DNA of 5,649 bases from an uncultured Collinsella sp. (GTDB lineage Bacteria; Actinomycetota; Coriobacteriia; Coriobacteriales; Coriobacteriaceae): NCBI GenBank assembly GCA_902494935.1, contig CABUVH010000124.1, forward strand, positions 1-5,649, read 5' to 3'. A model generated the notes under the pieces. That model was given only the letters and a program-made list of their open reading frames with translations. It was not told the DNA's origin and did no database searches. Shown piece after piece: positions 1 to 5,214 of the stretch (position 1 is the stretch's first letter; every line of letters begins with the position of its first letter). The position numbers and the translations under genes were made by a program.

Positions 1-282
1 CTCCTGCGCAGTGATATCGAACCAGTAGATAGGCGAAGCGAAGACGACCATATCGGCGCCTTTCAACGACTCGATCACGTCGGCCATGTCATCCTTCTGC
101 ACGCAGGCGCCCTCATGGGCGAAGCAGTACTGGCATCCCAGGCAACCAGCGATCTTTTTGCCGGCAACGCGGATGACCTCGACCGTATGGCCGACCTCGC
201 GCGCGGTCTCGGCAAACGCCTCGACCATGGTGTCGGTATTGGCGCCCTTGCGCGGGCTGCCGCTCAATACAACGATGTTCAT
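1..282 (-). CDS. NAD(P)H-dependent FMN reductase / flavodoxin-family protein (N-terminal part, cut by window edge)
   Basis: The first 94 residues of a flavodoxin-fold oxidoreductase; the rest lies left of position 1. These proteins bind FMN and move electrons from NAD(P)H to flavins, quinones or other acceptors in the cytoplasm. After an initial beta strand (MNIVVLSGS) comes the FMN-phosphate loop GSPRKGANT (residues 8-16). A cysteine cluster follows (C47, C50, C53, C60, in GCLGCQYC and GACVQKDDM), then the SPIYWF segment (83-88), which contributes to the flavin site in this family. The cysteine spacing is usual for the 'flavodoxin family protein' branch of NADPH-dependent FMN reductases, whose members are typically about 180-200 residues long. 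The ATG at 282 is chosen for its strong AAGGAGG ribosome binding site at 292-298. It is the third minus-strand gene after the decarboxylase/cupin and hydrolase genes, but a 148-base gap precedes it, so it may have its own promoter as well. Family assignment is firm; the substrate is unknown. Confidence 0.88.
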   Translation of the reverse strand, partial: MNIVVLSGSPRKGANTDTMVEAFAETAREVGHTVEVIRVAGKKIAGCLGCQYCFAHEGACVQKDDMADVIESLKGADMVVFASPIYWFDITAQE

Positions 283-299
283 AGAAATCTCCCTCCTTC

Positions 300-319
300 A
301 TGCCGCAGGCGCGCGGCAT
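300..319 (-). promoter_or_regulatory. Hairpin directly upstream of the FMN-reductase ribosome binding site
   Basis: A perfect 7-base-pair stem (ATGCCGC paired with GCGGCAT) closes a 6-base loop one base upstream of the AAGGAGG site at 292-298. No T run follows it on the minus strand, so it does not look like an intrinsic terminator. In the mRNA it could protect the 5' end of a processed transcript or modulate ribosome loading. The structure is seen directly; the role is inference. Confidence 0.4.
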
Positions 320-328
320 ATTAGTTTG

Positions 329-357
329 TTTTAACCTAAACGTATGGAGTTATTCAA
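329..357 (-). promoter_or_regulatory. Possible internal promoter for the FMN-reductase gene, containing a MerR half-site
   Basis: On the minus strand TTGAAT (352-357) is followed after 17 bases by TTAAAA (329-334), a weak but correctly spaced -35/-10 pair in an AT-rich gap. The gap from 283 to 430 is otherwise without coding sequence. The plus-strand octamer ACCTAAAC at 334-341 equals one arm, plus one base, of the inverted repeat at 2394-2413. This hints that the same MerR protein could touch this site, but the matching second arm is absent. Both elements are too short to be more than candidates. Confidence 0.25.
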
Positions 358-430
358 TCGCCTCGTTTCAGCTACTCCCACTCTTTAGAAGAATCGTTGC
401 TGGAGACTTGGCATTAAATCAAGGCACACC

Positions 431-1402
431 TTATTTCAGATATTCCTCAAAGAATGCCTTCAGCTTTCCAAACGGAATGATGTCCATCTGATCGTAAAGG
501 TCGGTGTGGCTGGCACCAGGGATAATGAGCAATTCCTTGTTGTCCCCCGTCAGCTTGCCGTACGCGGTTTCGCTGAAATAGCAGGAGTGCGCCTTCTCGC
601 CATGCACCAGCAGTACCGCAGAGCGAATTTCGCTGCTGTATTGCAAAATCGGCATATTCAAAAACGACAGCGAGGACGTCATATTCCAGCCGCCGTTGGA
701 GTTCAGGCTGCGGGGATGGTAACCACGCGGAGTCTTGTAGTAGGCGTAATAGCCCCTCACGAACTGCGGCGCATCCTCCGGTAGTGGATCGACCACGCCG
801 CCCGCCAGCGCATAGCTGCCGTTTTTATAGTCCTCGGTGCGCTGCGCGTTCAGCGCTTTCCGCTTTTCAAAGCGCGCCTGCTCGGAATCCTCGGCGTCAA
901 AATAGCCGTTGGCGGTCACACGGGTCATATCGTACATGGTCATAGCCGCGGTAGCTTTGATACGGGTGTCGATAGCCGCCGCATTGACTGCCATGCCGCC
1001 CCAACCGCAGATACCGATGACGCCGATACGCTCCGGGTCAACGCTTTCCTGCACAGAGAGGAAATCCACCGCTGCGCAGAAGTCCTCGGTGTTGATGTCT
1101 GGCGATGCTACATAGCGGGGCGTGCCGCCGCTCTCGCCGGTATAGGACGGGTCAAAAGCAATTGCGAAAAAGCCCAGCTCCGCCATCTTCTGCGCGTACA
1201 GACCGGAGGACTGCTCCTTCACCGCGCCAAACGGGCCGCTGACGGCGATGGCGGGCAGCTTGCCTTCCGCGTTCTTAGGCACGTACACGTCGGCAGCCAG
1301 CGTGATCCCGTATCGGTTGTGGAAGGTCGCCTTGCTGTGCTCAACCTTGTCGTTTTTGGGGAACACCTTGTCCCATTCCTGCGTCAGTTTCAACTGCTCC
1401 AT
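431..1402 (-). CDS. Alpha/beta hydrolase with probable cysteine nucleophile (dienelactone hydrolase / YcjY-like)
   Basis: A 323-residue cytoplasmic alpha/beta hydrolase with no signal peptide or membrane segment. The nucleophile elbow is GICGWGG, putting Cys132 where most family members have serine; dienelactone hydrolases also use cysteine here. His299 (ASHTDLYD) is the likely catalytic base. E269 (VHGEKAHS) is a candidate acid, less sure. Upstream, VSGPFGAVKEQSSGLYAQ (54-71) supplies the oxyanion region, and FDPSYTGESGG (83-93) is a block typical of the YcjY-like subgroup. Family members cleave small esters, lactones or similar electrophilic substrates; the one used here cannot be read from sequence. 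Its start lies 2 bases after the stop of the gene at 1405-2169, and its AAGGAGG binding site sits inside the last codons of that gene, so the two are very probably translationally coupled. The length is normal and no damage is seen. Confidence 0.88.
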   Translation of the reverse strand: MEQLKLTQEWDKVFPKNDKVEHSKATFHNRYGITLAADVYVPKNAEGKLPAIAVSGPFGAVKEQSSGLYAQKMAELGFFAIAFDPSYTGESGGTPRYVASPDINTEDFCAAVDFLSVQESVDPERIGVIGICGWGGMAVNAAAIDTRIKATAAMTMYDMTRVTANGYFDAEDSEQARFEKRKALNAQRTEDYKNGSYALAGGVVDPLPEDAPQFVRGYYAYYKTPRGYHPRSLNSNGGWNMTSSLSFLNMPILQYSSEIRSAVLLVHGEKAHSCYFSETAYGKLTGDNKELLIIPGASHTDLYDQMDIIPFGKLKAFFEEYLK

Positions 1403-1404
1403 GC

Positions 1405-2169
1405 CTAAGCCTCCTTGTCGGTCGCTTTAAGGTATTGCTCGTCGTCCACGGGCTCCGACCACTCGTTGGAGGCATCCTCGCCCGGAACCTCCACCGCGAG
1501 ATGGGAGAACCAGCTGTCGGGCGCCGCACCGTGCCAGTGCTTTACGCCTGCGGGAATATTTACCACATCGCCGGGGCACAGCTCCTGTGCCGGTTTGCCC
1601 CATTCCTGGTAAAACCCTCGGCCAGCCACGCAGACGAGGATCTGCCCGCCGCCGCTTTTGGCGTGATGGGTGTGCCAGTTGTTGCGGCAGCCGGGCTCAA
1701 ACGTCACGTTGTAAACGCCGACTTGCTCGGTGGAAAGGGGTGAGAGGTAGCTTTGACCGATAAAGTACTTCGCGAATGCGTCGTTGGGGGCACCGATGGG
1801 AAACGCCATCTCGTTTTGGTGCTGCACCTTTGCGTCGGCAGCGTCTTCGTCCGCCCAGACCTCCTTCGCCATGCGGAAGGCCGCCCATGCCTTGGGCCAT
1901 CCCGCGTAAAACGCCGCGTGCGTAAGGATTTCTGCTATCTCCGTCCTGGTCACGCCATTGTTCTTTGCGGACATCAGATGATATTGGAACGAAGAGTCCG
2001 TCAGCCCCTGTGCCATCAAGGCAACCACCGTCACCACGCTGCGGTCTCGAAGGGAAAGCCCGTCTTCTCGGCTCCACACCTCTCCGAACAGCACATCGTC
2101 ATTGAGCTGTGCAAATTTGGGGGCAAAGTCCCCCAAGGCATCTCTGCCCGCCGTCTGTTTAATTGCCAT
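1405..2169 (-). CDS. Two-domain carboxymuconolactone decarboxylase-like / cupin protein
   Basis: A 254-residue protein joining two small enzyme folds. Residues about 10-105 form a carboxymuconolactone decarboxylase (CMD/AhpD-like) all-helical domain, with RDRSVVTVVALMAQG (41-55), HLMSAKNNGVTRTEI (64-78) and the closing helix THAAFYAGWPKAWAAF (83-98). It lacks the CxxC pair of AhpD peroxidase-reducing proteins, so a decarboxylase or isomerase-like role is more likely than disulfide chemistry. Residues about 150-230 form a cupin barrel: WHTHH (H166, H168), Gln176 in GGGQILV where classical cupins have Glu, and PGDVVNIPAGVKHWHG with H211, together a plausible metal site. Start: ATG at 2169 has AGGAGG nine bases upstream; an in-frame extension to 2202 has no such site and adds residues unlike the family. 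It is the first gene of the minus-strand operon under the MerR-type promoter at 2386-2416. The domain calls are firm; the reaction is unknown. Confidence 0.87.
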   Translation of the reverse strand: MAIKQTAGRDALGDFAPKFAQLNDDVLFGEVWSREDGLSLRDRSVVTVVALMAQGLTDSSFQYHLMSAKNNGVTRTEIAEILTHAAFYAGWPKAWAAFRMAKEVWADEDAADAKVQHQNEMAFPIGAPNDAFAKYFIGQSYLSPLSTEQVGVYNVTFEPGCRNNWHTHHAKSGGGQILVCVAGRGFYQEWGKPAQELCPGDVVNIPAGVKHWHGAAPDSWFSHLAVEVPGEDASNEWSEPVDDEQYLKATDKEA

Positions 2170-2379
2170 GATTGATTTCCTCCTGTCGATAATCCTGGAC
2201 ACAAATCTCTTTCCGCGCGGCCAAGCTGCCCGCCTAGATTCCCATGCCTATTCGTCGCGCCTGCCCCAGAGCAGGATGCCCGGCGATATCGCCCACACCG
2301 TTCACGCCGCCGGCGAAAACCGTTCCGGCAAGCGTGCGTCTTTGGCGAAAATCCCTTGCGCTCCCGATTTGTATTGACG
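2170..2379 (-). other. Long untranslated leader of the minus-strand operon
   Basis: If transcription starts just downstream of the -10 at 2386-2391, about 210 bases precede the ATG at 2169. I see no minus-strand reading frame here that combines an ATG/GTG/TTG start with a ribosome binding site. One frame is open throughout but rich in arginine and has no start. A perfect 12-base palindrome, GGCGATATCGCC, lies at 2282-2293, and CCGGCG (2280-2285) can pair with CGCCGG (2308-2313). No known riboswitch class or T-rich terminator was recognised. Confidence 0.4.
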
Positions 2380-2402
2380 AAAATAAACGTAATACCTAAA
2401 CC
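2374..2402 (+). promoter_or_regulatory. Candidate merR promoter overlapping the operator
   Basis: TTGACG at 2374-2379 matches the -35 consensus at five of six bases and is followed after 17 bases by TAAACC (2397-2402), a poor -10. The -10 lies inside the inverted repeat at 2394-2413, so binding of the regulator there would block this promoter. That is the usual arrangement for autorepression in divergent MerR loci. The weak -10 makes this tentative. Confidence 0.35.
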
Positions 2403-2416
2403 TAACTTTAGGTCAA
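2386..2416 (-). promoter_or_regulatory. MerR-type promoter/operator driving the decarboxylase-hydrolase-reductase operon
   Basis: A perfect inverted repeat lies at 2394-2413: minus strand ACCTAAAGTTAGGTTTAGGT, 7-base arms around 6 bases. On the minus strand it fills the space between a -35 TTGACC (2411-2416; its last three bases are the start of the repeat) and a -10 TACGTT (2386-2391), exactly 19 bases apart. MerR-family activators characteristically bind a dyad in an over-long 19-20 base spacer and untwist it. The repeat is 34 bases from the merR start codon, so the adjacent gene is the obvious binding partner. Sequence and spacing are seen directly; the activation direction is inferred from the family. 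Confidence 0.72.
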
Positions 2417-2447
2417 GGAGTAAATTCTAGATTTGTCCGGAGGGACC

Positions 2448-2888
2448 ATGTATACAATCGGACAGGTGGCGGAGATGTTCGATCTGCCCGTTTCCACGCT
2501 ACGTTATTACGACAAGCAGGGATTGTTCCCGGAATTGGAGCGGACGTCCGGCATTCGCCGATTCGGCGATACGGAACTCGAGGCGCTTCGGGTCATCGAA
2601 TGCCTGAAGAAGGCCGGAATGGAGATCAAGGACATCCGGCTGTTCATGGAATGGTGTGCGGAGGGCCCATCGACATATCCCAAGCGCAAGGCCATGTTCG
2701 AGGAGCGAAAGGCCCACATGGAGTCGGAGATTGCGAAGATGAACCGCGCGCTGGACATGTTGAAGTTCAAATGCTGGTACTACGAGCAGGCGATCCAAGA
2801 TGGCAACGAGGATAGAGTGAAGGCGCTGATTCCCGACAATTTGCCGGAAGAGATCAAAGATACCTACGATAACGCCCACGCTCAATAA
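2448..2888 (+). CDS. MerR-family transcriptional regulator
   Basis: A 146-residue DNA-binding regulator of normal MerR length. The N-terminal winged helix-turn-helix is textbook: MYTIGQVAEMFDLPVSTLRYYD (1-22), GLFPELERTSGIRRF (25-39), then the second helical pair DTELEALRVIECLKKAGMEIKDI (41-63). Residues about 79-112 form the long dimerisation coiled coil, followed by the conserved KCWYYE segment (108-113) and a short tail. Cys52, Cys70 and Cys109 are present, but no CxxC or metal-binding cysteine loop of the mercury, zinc or SoxR branches is seen. An organic effector or simple thiol chemistry is therefore more likely than a metal or Fe-S cluster. Start: ATG 2448 (MYTIGQ, as in relatives) has GGAGG only 4 bases away. 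An in-frame TTG at 2433 with AAGGAG 12 bases upstream is the alternative. It is divergent from the enzyme operon and its likely target is the dyad at 2394-2413. Confidence 0.9.
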   Translation: MYTIGQVAEMFDLPVSTLRYYDKQGLFPELERTSGIRRFGDTELEALRVIECLKKAGMEIKDIRLFMEWCAEGPSTYPKRKAMFEERKAHMESEIAKMNRALDMLKFKCWYYEQAIQDGNEDRVKALIPDNLPEEIKDTYDNAHAQ

Positions 2889-2943
2889 TGCCGCCCGATG
2901 CTCAAGGGGCTTTGGCAAGGAGTCGTTTTAGGCAGACATGCAA

Positions 2944-2983
2944 AAAGAAAGCCTCCGAACCAGAGGGTCCGGAGGCTTTCTTT
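2944..2983. terminator. Bidirectional intrinsic terminator between merR and lysR
   Basis: A perfect 14-base-pair stem (AAAGAAAGCCTCCG at 2944-2957 with its complement at 2970-2983) encloses a 12-base loop. It has T-rich sequence after the GC core on the plus strand and a matching A run (2942-2950) that becomes a T run on the minus strand. It lies 55 bases after the merR stop and 42 bases from the lysR stop, so it can end both convergent transcripts. Confidence 0.9.
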
Positions 2984-3025
2984 CCCGTTATTCCCATAGG
3001 CATAAGCGCATCTGTTCGCGATTGC

Positions 3026-3925
3026 CTATCGATGCTCTGCCTCGAGCGCGGCAGACACCGCATCGAGGAACTCCCGCACATGGTCTGCGGGGTGCGACGA
3101 ATGAAGCAGCCCGTAAGACACGAGACAGTCCCAATCGGTAGGGACGGTTTTGAGCATGGGGTGGACGTTGGCCCACAACGGCAGCGTCGCAAGCGCGAGG
3201 TCCTCGTTCGCGCCGCGATTGAACACCTCCGCCCGATATTGCGGGAAGTCTACGAGCGCGATTTGAGGATGATGCAAGAGTATCTCGTCGCGCACGCGGT
3301 CGATTTCGGCGTTCCAGCCCCGGCGTATAAGCATAAGACTGTGATTGTGGAGGTCGTCGAATGTGACGATGTCGCGTTTGGCGAGTTCGTTGTCGACGGG
3401 AACGGCGCACCAGAGCGGCTCGCGCGAAAGCTCGAGGCCCAGGCACCCGCGCTCTTTAAGAAAGGCATCGTCGAAAATCCCCGCCACGATATCCATGTCT
3501 TGCCCGAGGTTCGCCAAACCGCGTGCCGCCGAGGGTGTGTTTTCAAACGTGACCACCTGAAGGCTCATGCCAGGGCAACGTTCCTTCACCTTCGGCCACA
3601 GCTTCGTGAGCGGCGTGCTGGGCGTCATGAGCGACACTCCCACGCGGATGATGCGCTTCTCTCCACGCTCGGCGACGCGGGCGCGTGCGATTGATTCTTG
3701 AGAGTACTGCACGATATGGCGGGCGTCGGCGAGCAGCGACCTGCCTGCTCGCGTAAGCGAAAGCCCCTGATGCGATCGGTGGAACAGCGTAAGGCCTAGC
3801 CGCGACTCCAGCAGGTTCATCTGCTTGATGACGGCCGTGGGCGTGATGAAGGACTCTTGTGCCGCCTTGGAGAAGCTGCCCGCCTCCGCCACGCGGATGA
3901 AAGTGTCAAGCTGTGGGTTGTACAT
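3026..3925 (-). CDS. LysR-family transcriptional regulator
   Basis: A 299-residue LysR-type regulator of normal length. Residues 3-62 form the winged helix-turn-helix: LDTFIRVAEAGSFSKAAQ (6-23), the recognition helix region ITPTAVIKQMNLLESRLG (27-44), LFHRSHQGLSLTRAGRSLL (47-65). A linker helix (about 66-90) leads to the two-lobed effector-binding domain starting at IIRVGVSLM. Start: ATG 3925 has AGGAGG four bases upstream. An in-frame GTG at 3940 would place that ribosome binding site within the coding sequence and is disfavoured. The gene is divergent from the aldo-keto reductase at 4055, with 129 bases between, the standard layout in which a LysR protein controls its neighbour in response to a small molecule. 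The shared motif upstream of both aldo-keto reductases suggests it may act on both. The effector is unknown. Confidence 0.9.
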   Translation of the reverse strand: MYNPQLDTFIRVAEAGSFSKAAQESFITPTAVIKQMNLLESRLGLTLFHRSHQGLSLTRAGRSLLADARHIVQYSQESIARARVAERGEKRIIRVGVSLMTPSTPLTKLWPKVKERCPGMSLQVVTFENTPSAARGLANLGQDMDIVAGIFDDAFLKERGCLGLELSREPLWCAVPVDNELAKRDIVTFDDLHNHSLMLIRRGWNAEIDRVRDEILLHHPQIALVDFPQYRAEVFNRGANEDLALATLPLWANVHPMLKTVPTDWDCLVSYGLLHSSHPADHVREFLDAVSAALEAEHR

Positions 3926-3955
3926 CGATCCTCCTGTCACGCATTATGTGCCGTA

Positions 3956-3995
3956 TATACCCCATGGTTATATCCATCATTCCAACGTGAACTTC
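3956..3995 (+). promoter_or_regulatory. Candidate LysR-controlled promoter region of the first aldo-keto reductase, copy 1 of the shared motif
   Basis: An imperfect dyad (ATATAC / GTTATAT around CCCATG, 3955-3973) has the T-N11-A character of LysR sites. Its right arm GTTATA (3967-3972) is followed after 9 bases by CCAACG (3982-3987) and, 2 bases later, AACTTC (3990-3995). The same three blocks with identical spacing lie upstream of the second reductase (5128-5156). GTTATA could include a -10 element (TATATC). No good -35 is seen, which fits an activator-dependent promoter. The function is inference; the repeat of the motif is seen directly. Confidence 0.5.
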
Positions 3996-4054
3996 TCGCA
4001 CGTCAGCAAACGCCGTAGCATTGCATTCGAAAAGTCACCATTAAGGAGGAGACC

Positions 4055-4903
4055 ATGGAGTATCTGAAGCTCAATAACGACGTAGAGATGCCCATCGAAG
4101 GTTTGGGCACCTTCCTCATGACCCCGGTCGAGGCCGAGGCGGCCGCAACCGCCGCGCTCGCGGCTGGCTACGAGCACATCGACACCGCCAACGCCTACAT
4201 GAACGAGCGCGCCGTGGGCCGTGCCATCGCCAAGAGCGGCATCGCGCGCGACAAGATCTTCGTCTCCACCAAGCTCTGGCCGAGCGTCTACGACGCAGGC
4301 ATGCCGGTGGTGGACGCCACGCTCCAGCGCCTGGGGCTCGACTACGTCGACATGCTCATCCTGCACCAGCCGGTAGGCGACTACCTGGCCGCGTGGCGCA
4401 CGATGGAGGAGGCGTACCGCGCGGGCAAGGTGCACGCCCTCGGCCTCTCCAACTTCCCGCAAGACAAGATCACCGAGGTCATCGAGGTCGCCGACATCAT
4501 GCCGCAGCTCGTGACCGTTGAGTGCCACCCCTATCACGCCCAGCGCGACCTGCGCGCCTACCTCGCGCCGTACGGCACGGTGATCGAGGCGTGGTACCCG
4601 CTCGGCCACGGCGACAAAGGTCTTCTGGAGGAGCCCGTCTTCGTCGCTCTCGCCGAGAAGTACGGCAAGACCCCGGCCCAGGTGATCCTGCGCTGGCACG
4701 TGCAGATGGGCACCTCCATCATCCCCGGCTCCAAGAACCCCGCCCACATCGCCGACAACGCGAACATCTTCGACTTCTCCCTCACCGAAGACGAGATGGC
4801 CGAGATTGCCAAGCTCGACGGGACCATGACCTACTACACCGCCACTGAGGAAGCACTCGAGGGCTACCTGGCCATACGCCCCGATTTCGACGCGCAGGAG
4901 TAG
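4055..4903 (+). CDS. Aldo/keto reductase (full length)
   Basis: A 282-residue (beta/alpha)8-barrel reductase that uses NAD(P)H to reduce aldehydes or ketones in the cytoplasm. The full catalytic tetrad is visible: Asp43 and Tyr48 (YEHIDTANAYMNE), Lys73 (FVSTKLW) and His104 (LILHQP). Family signatures follow in order: GLDYVDMLILHQP (94-106), GKVHALGLSNF, and the cofactor loop IIPGSKNPAHIADN from residue 222. In that loop Gly225 stands where many family members have the lysine of IPKS that contacts the NADPH 2'-phosphate, so cofactor preference may differ. The C-terminal YYTATEEALEGYLA tail is of the 2,5-diketogluconate-reductase-like branch. ATG 4055 has AAGGAGGA four bases upstream; other starts are unsupported. 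It is divergent from lysR and followed by a decayed flavodoxin and a second reductase. The family is certain, the substrate unknown. Confidence 0.93.
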   Translation: MEYLKLNNDVEMPIEGLGTFLMTPVEAEAAATAALAAGYEHIDTANAYMNERAVGRAIAKSGIARDKIFVSTKLWPSVYDAGMPVVDATLQRLGLDYVDMLILHQPVGDYLAAWRTMEEAYRAGKVHALGLSNFPQDKITEVIEVADIMPQLVTVECHPYHAQRDLRAYLAPYGTVIEAWYPLGHGDKGLLEEPVFVALAEKYGKTPAQVILRWHVQMGTSIIPGSKNPAHIADNANIFDFSLTEDEMAEIAKLDGTMTYYTATEEALEGYLAIRPDFDAQE

Positions 4904-4917
4904 CGCTCAGACGATAA

Positions 4918-5109
4918 CGGACCAACCAAGCCGCCGCCGAGGACCAGTCGGCTGTCGAGGACGAGCCCGCCGCAGTGCCCGCTGCAGACGGCAACGTCCT
5001 CGTGGCCTGCTACTCGGCACAGGGCCACACCGCTGTCGTAGCTCAGGCCATCGCCGACGAGCTCGGCGCCGATCTCTTTGAGGTGACGCCTAGAACCCGC
5101 GGATTATAA
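4918..5109 (+). pseudogene. Flavodoxin remnant (start and C-terminal two-thirds missing)
   Basis: This stretch encodes NVLVACYSAQGHTAVVA and QAIADELGADLFEVTP, the first beta strand, FMN-phosphate loop and first helix of a long-chain flavodoxin, ending at 5091. It is preceded by an Ala/Glu/Asp/Pro-rich linker (TNQAAAEDQSAVEDEPAA), the kind that follows a lipoprotein or Tat signal in exported flavodoxins. There is no ATG: a stop lies at 4915-4917, and the only in-frame candidate, GTG 4975, has no clear binding site. Only six residues after the similarity ends a stop follows at 5107. In another frame, EPADYNP (from 5093) loosely resembles the next flavodoxin segment, so a frameshift may be part of the damage. 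It fills almost the whole gap between the two reductases. A short expressed peptide is possible but unlikely. Confidence 0.72.
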
Positions 5110-5158
5110 CCCCGTGCGCACCCCAGCGTTATAGAACCCTCACCAACGGAAACTTCCG
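5104..5158 (+). promoter_or_regulatory. Candidate promoter/operator of the second aldo-keto reductase, copy 2 of the shared motif
   Basis: GTTATA (5128-5133), 9 bases, CCAACG (5143-5148), 2 bases, AACTTC (5151-5156) repeats the arrangement at 3967-3995. CCAACG begins 72 bases before this start codon and 73 before the other. Here TATAAC (5105-5110) forms a perfect inverted pair with GTTATA, with a 17-base interval. CGGAAACTTCCG (5147-5158) is an extra local dyad over the motif. A -10 of TATAGA (5130-5135) is possible, with no matching -35. Regulation by the neighbouring LysR protein is inferred. Confidence 0.5.
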
Positions 5159-5214
5159 CCGGTACGGCGCCCCTCGTATGGTGGATACGTCAAGTTGCGA
5201 GGAAGGAAGGTACC

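Noticed and set aside
2170..2202. Eleven-residue N-terminal extension of the decarboxylase/cupin protein (start at 2202)
   Set aside because: The extension would place the strong AGGAGG site inside the gene and adds sequence unlike the domain start; ATG 2169 fits better.
2170..2393. Possible leader peptide or small gene upstream of the minus-strand operon
   Set aside because: The open frames lack a start codon with a binding site and show no recognisable protein similarity.
2433..2447. TTG start giving five extra residues on MerR
   Set aside because: MerR proteins usually begin as MYTIGQ-like, and the extension contains the GGAGG that serves ATG 2448, although the spacing of that site is short, so it is not fully excluded.
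2888..3694. Long open plus-strand frame (268 codons) opposite the LysR gene
   Set aside because: It is antisense to a clear LysR gene, crosses the terminator hairpin at 2944-2983, has no family-like motifs, and its openness follows from the G/C-rich third positions of the real gene.
3977..4747. Long open minus-strand frame (256 codons) opposite the first aldo-keto reductase
   Set aside because: The translation is rich in Val, Gly, Asp, His and Arg, as expected from the antisense of a high-GC gene, while the plus strand carries a full catalytic tetrad and a ribosome binding site.
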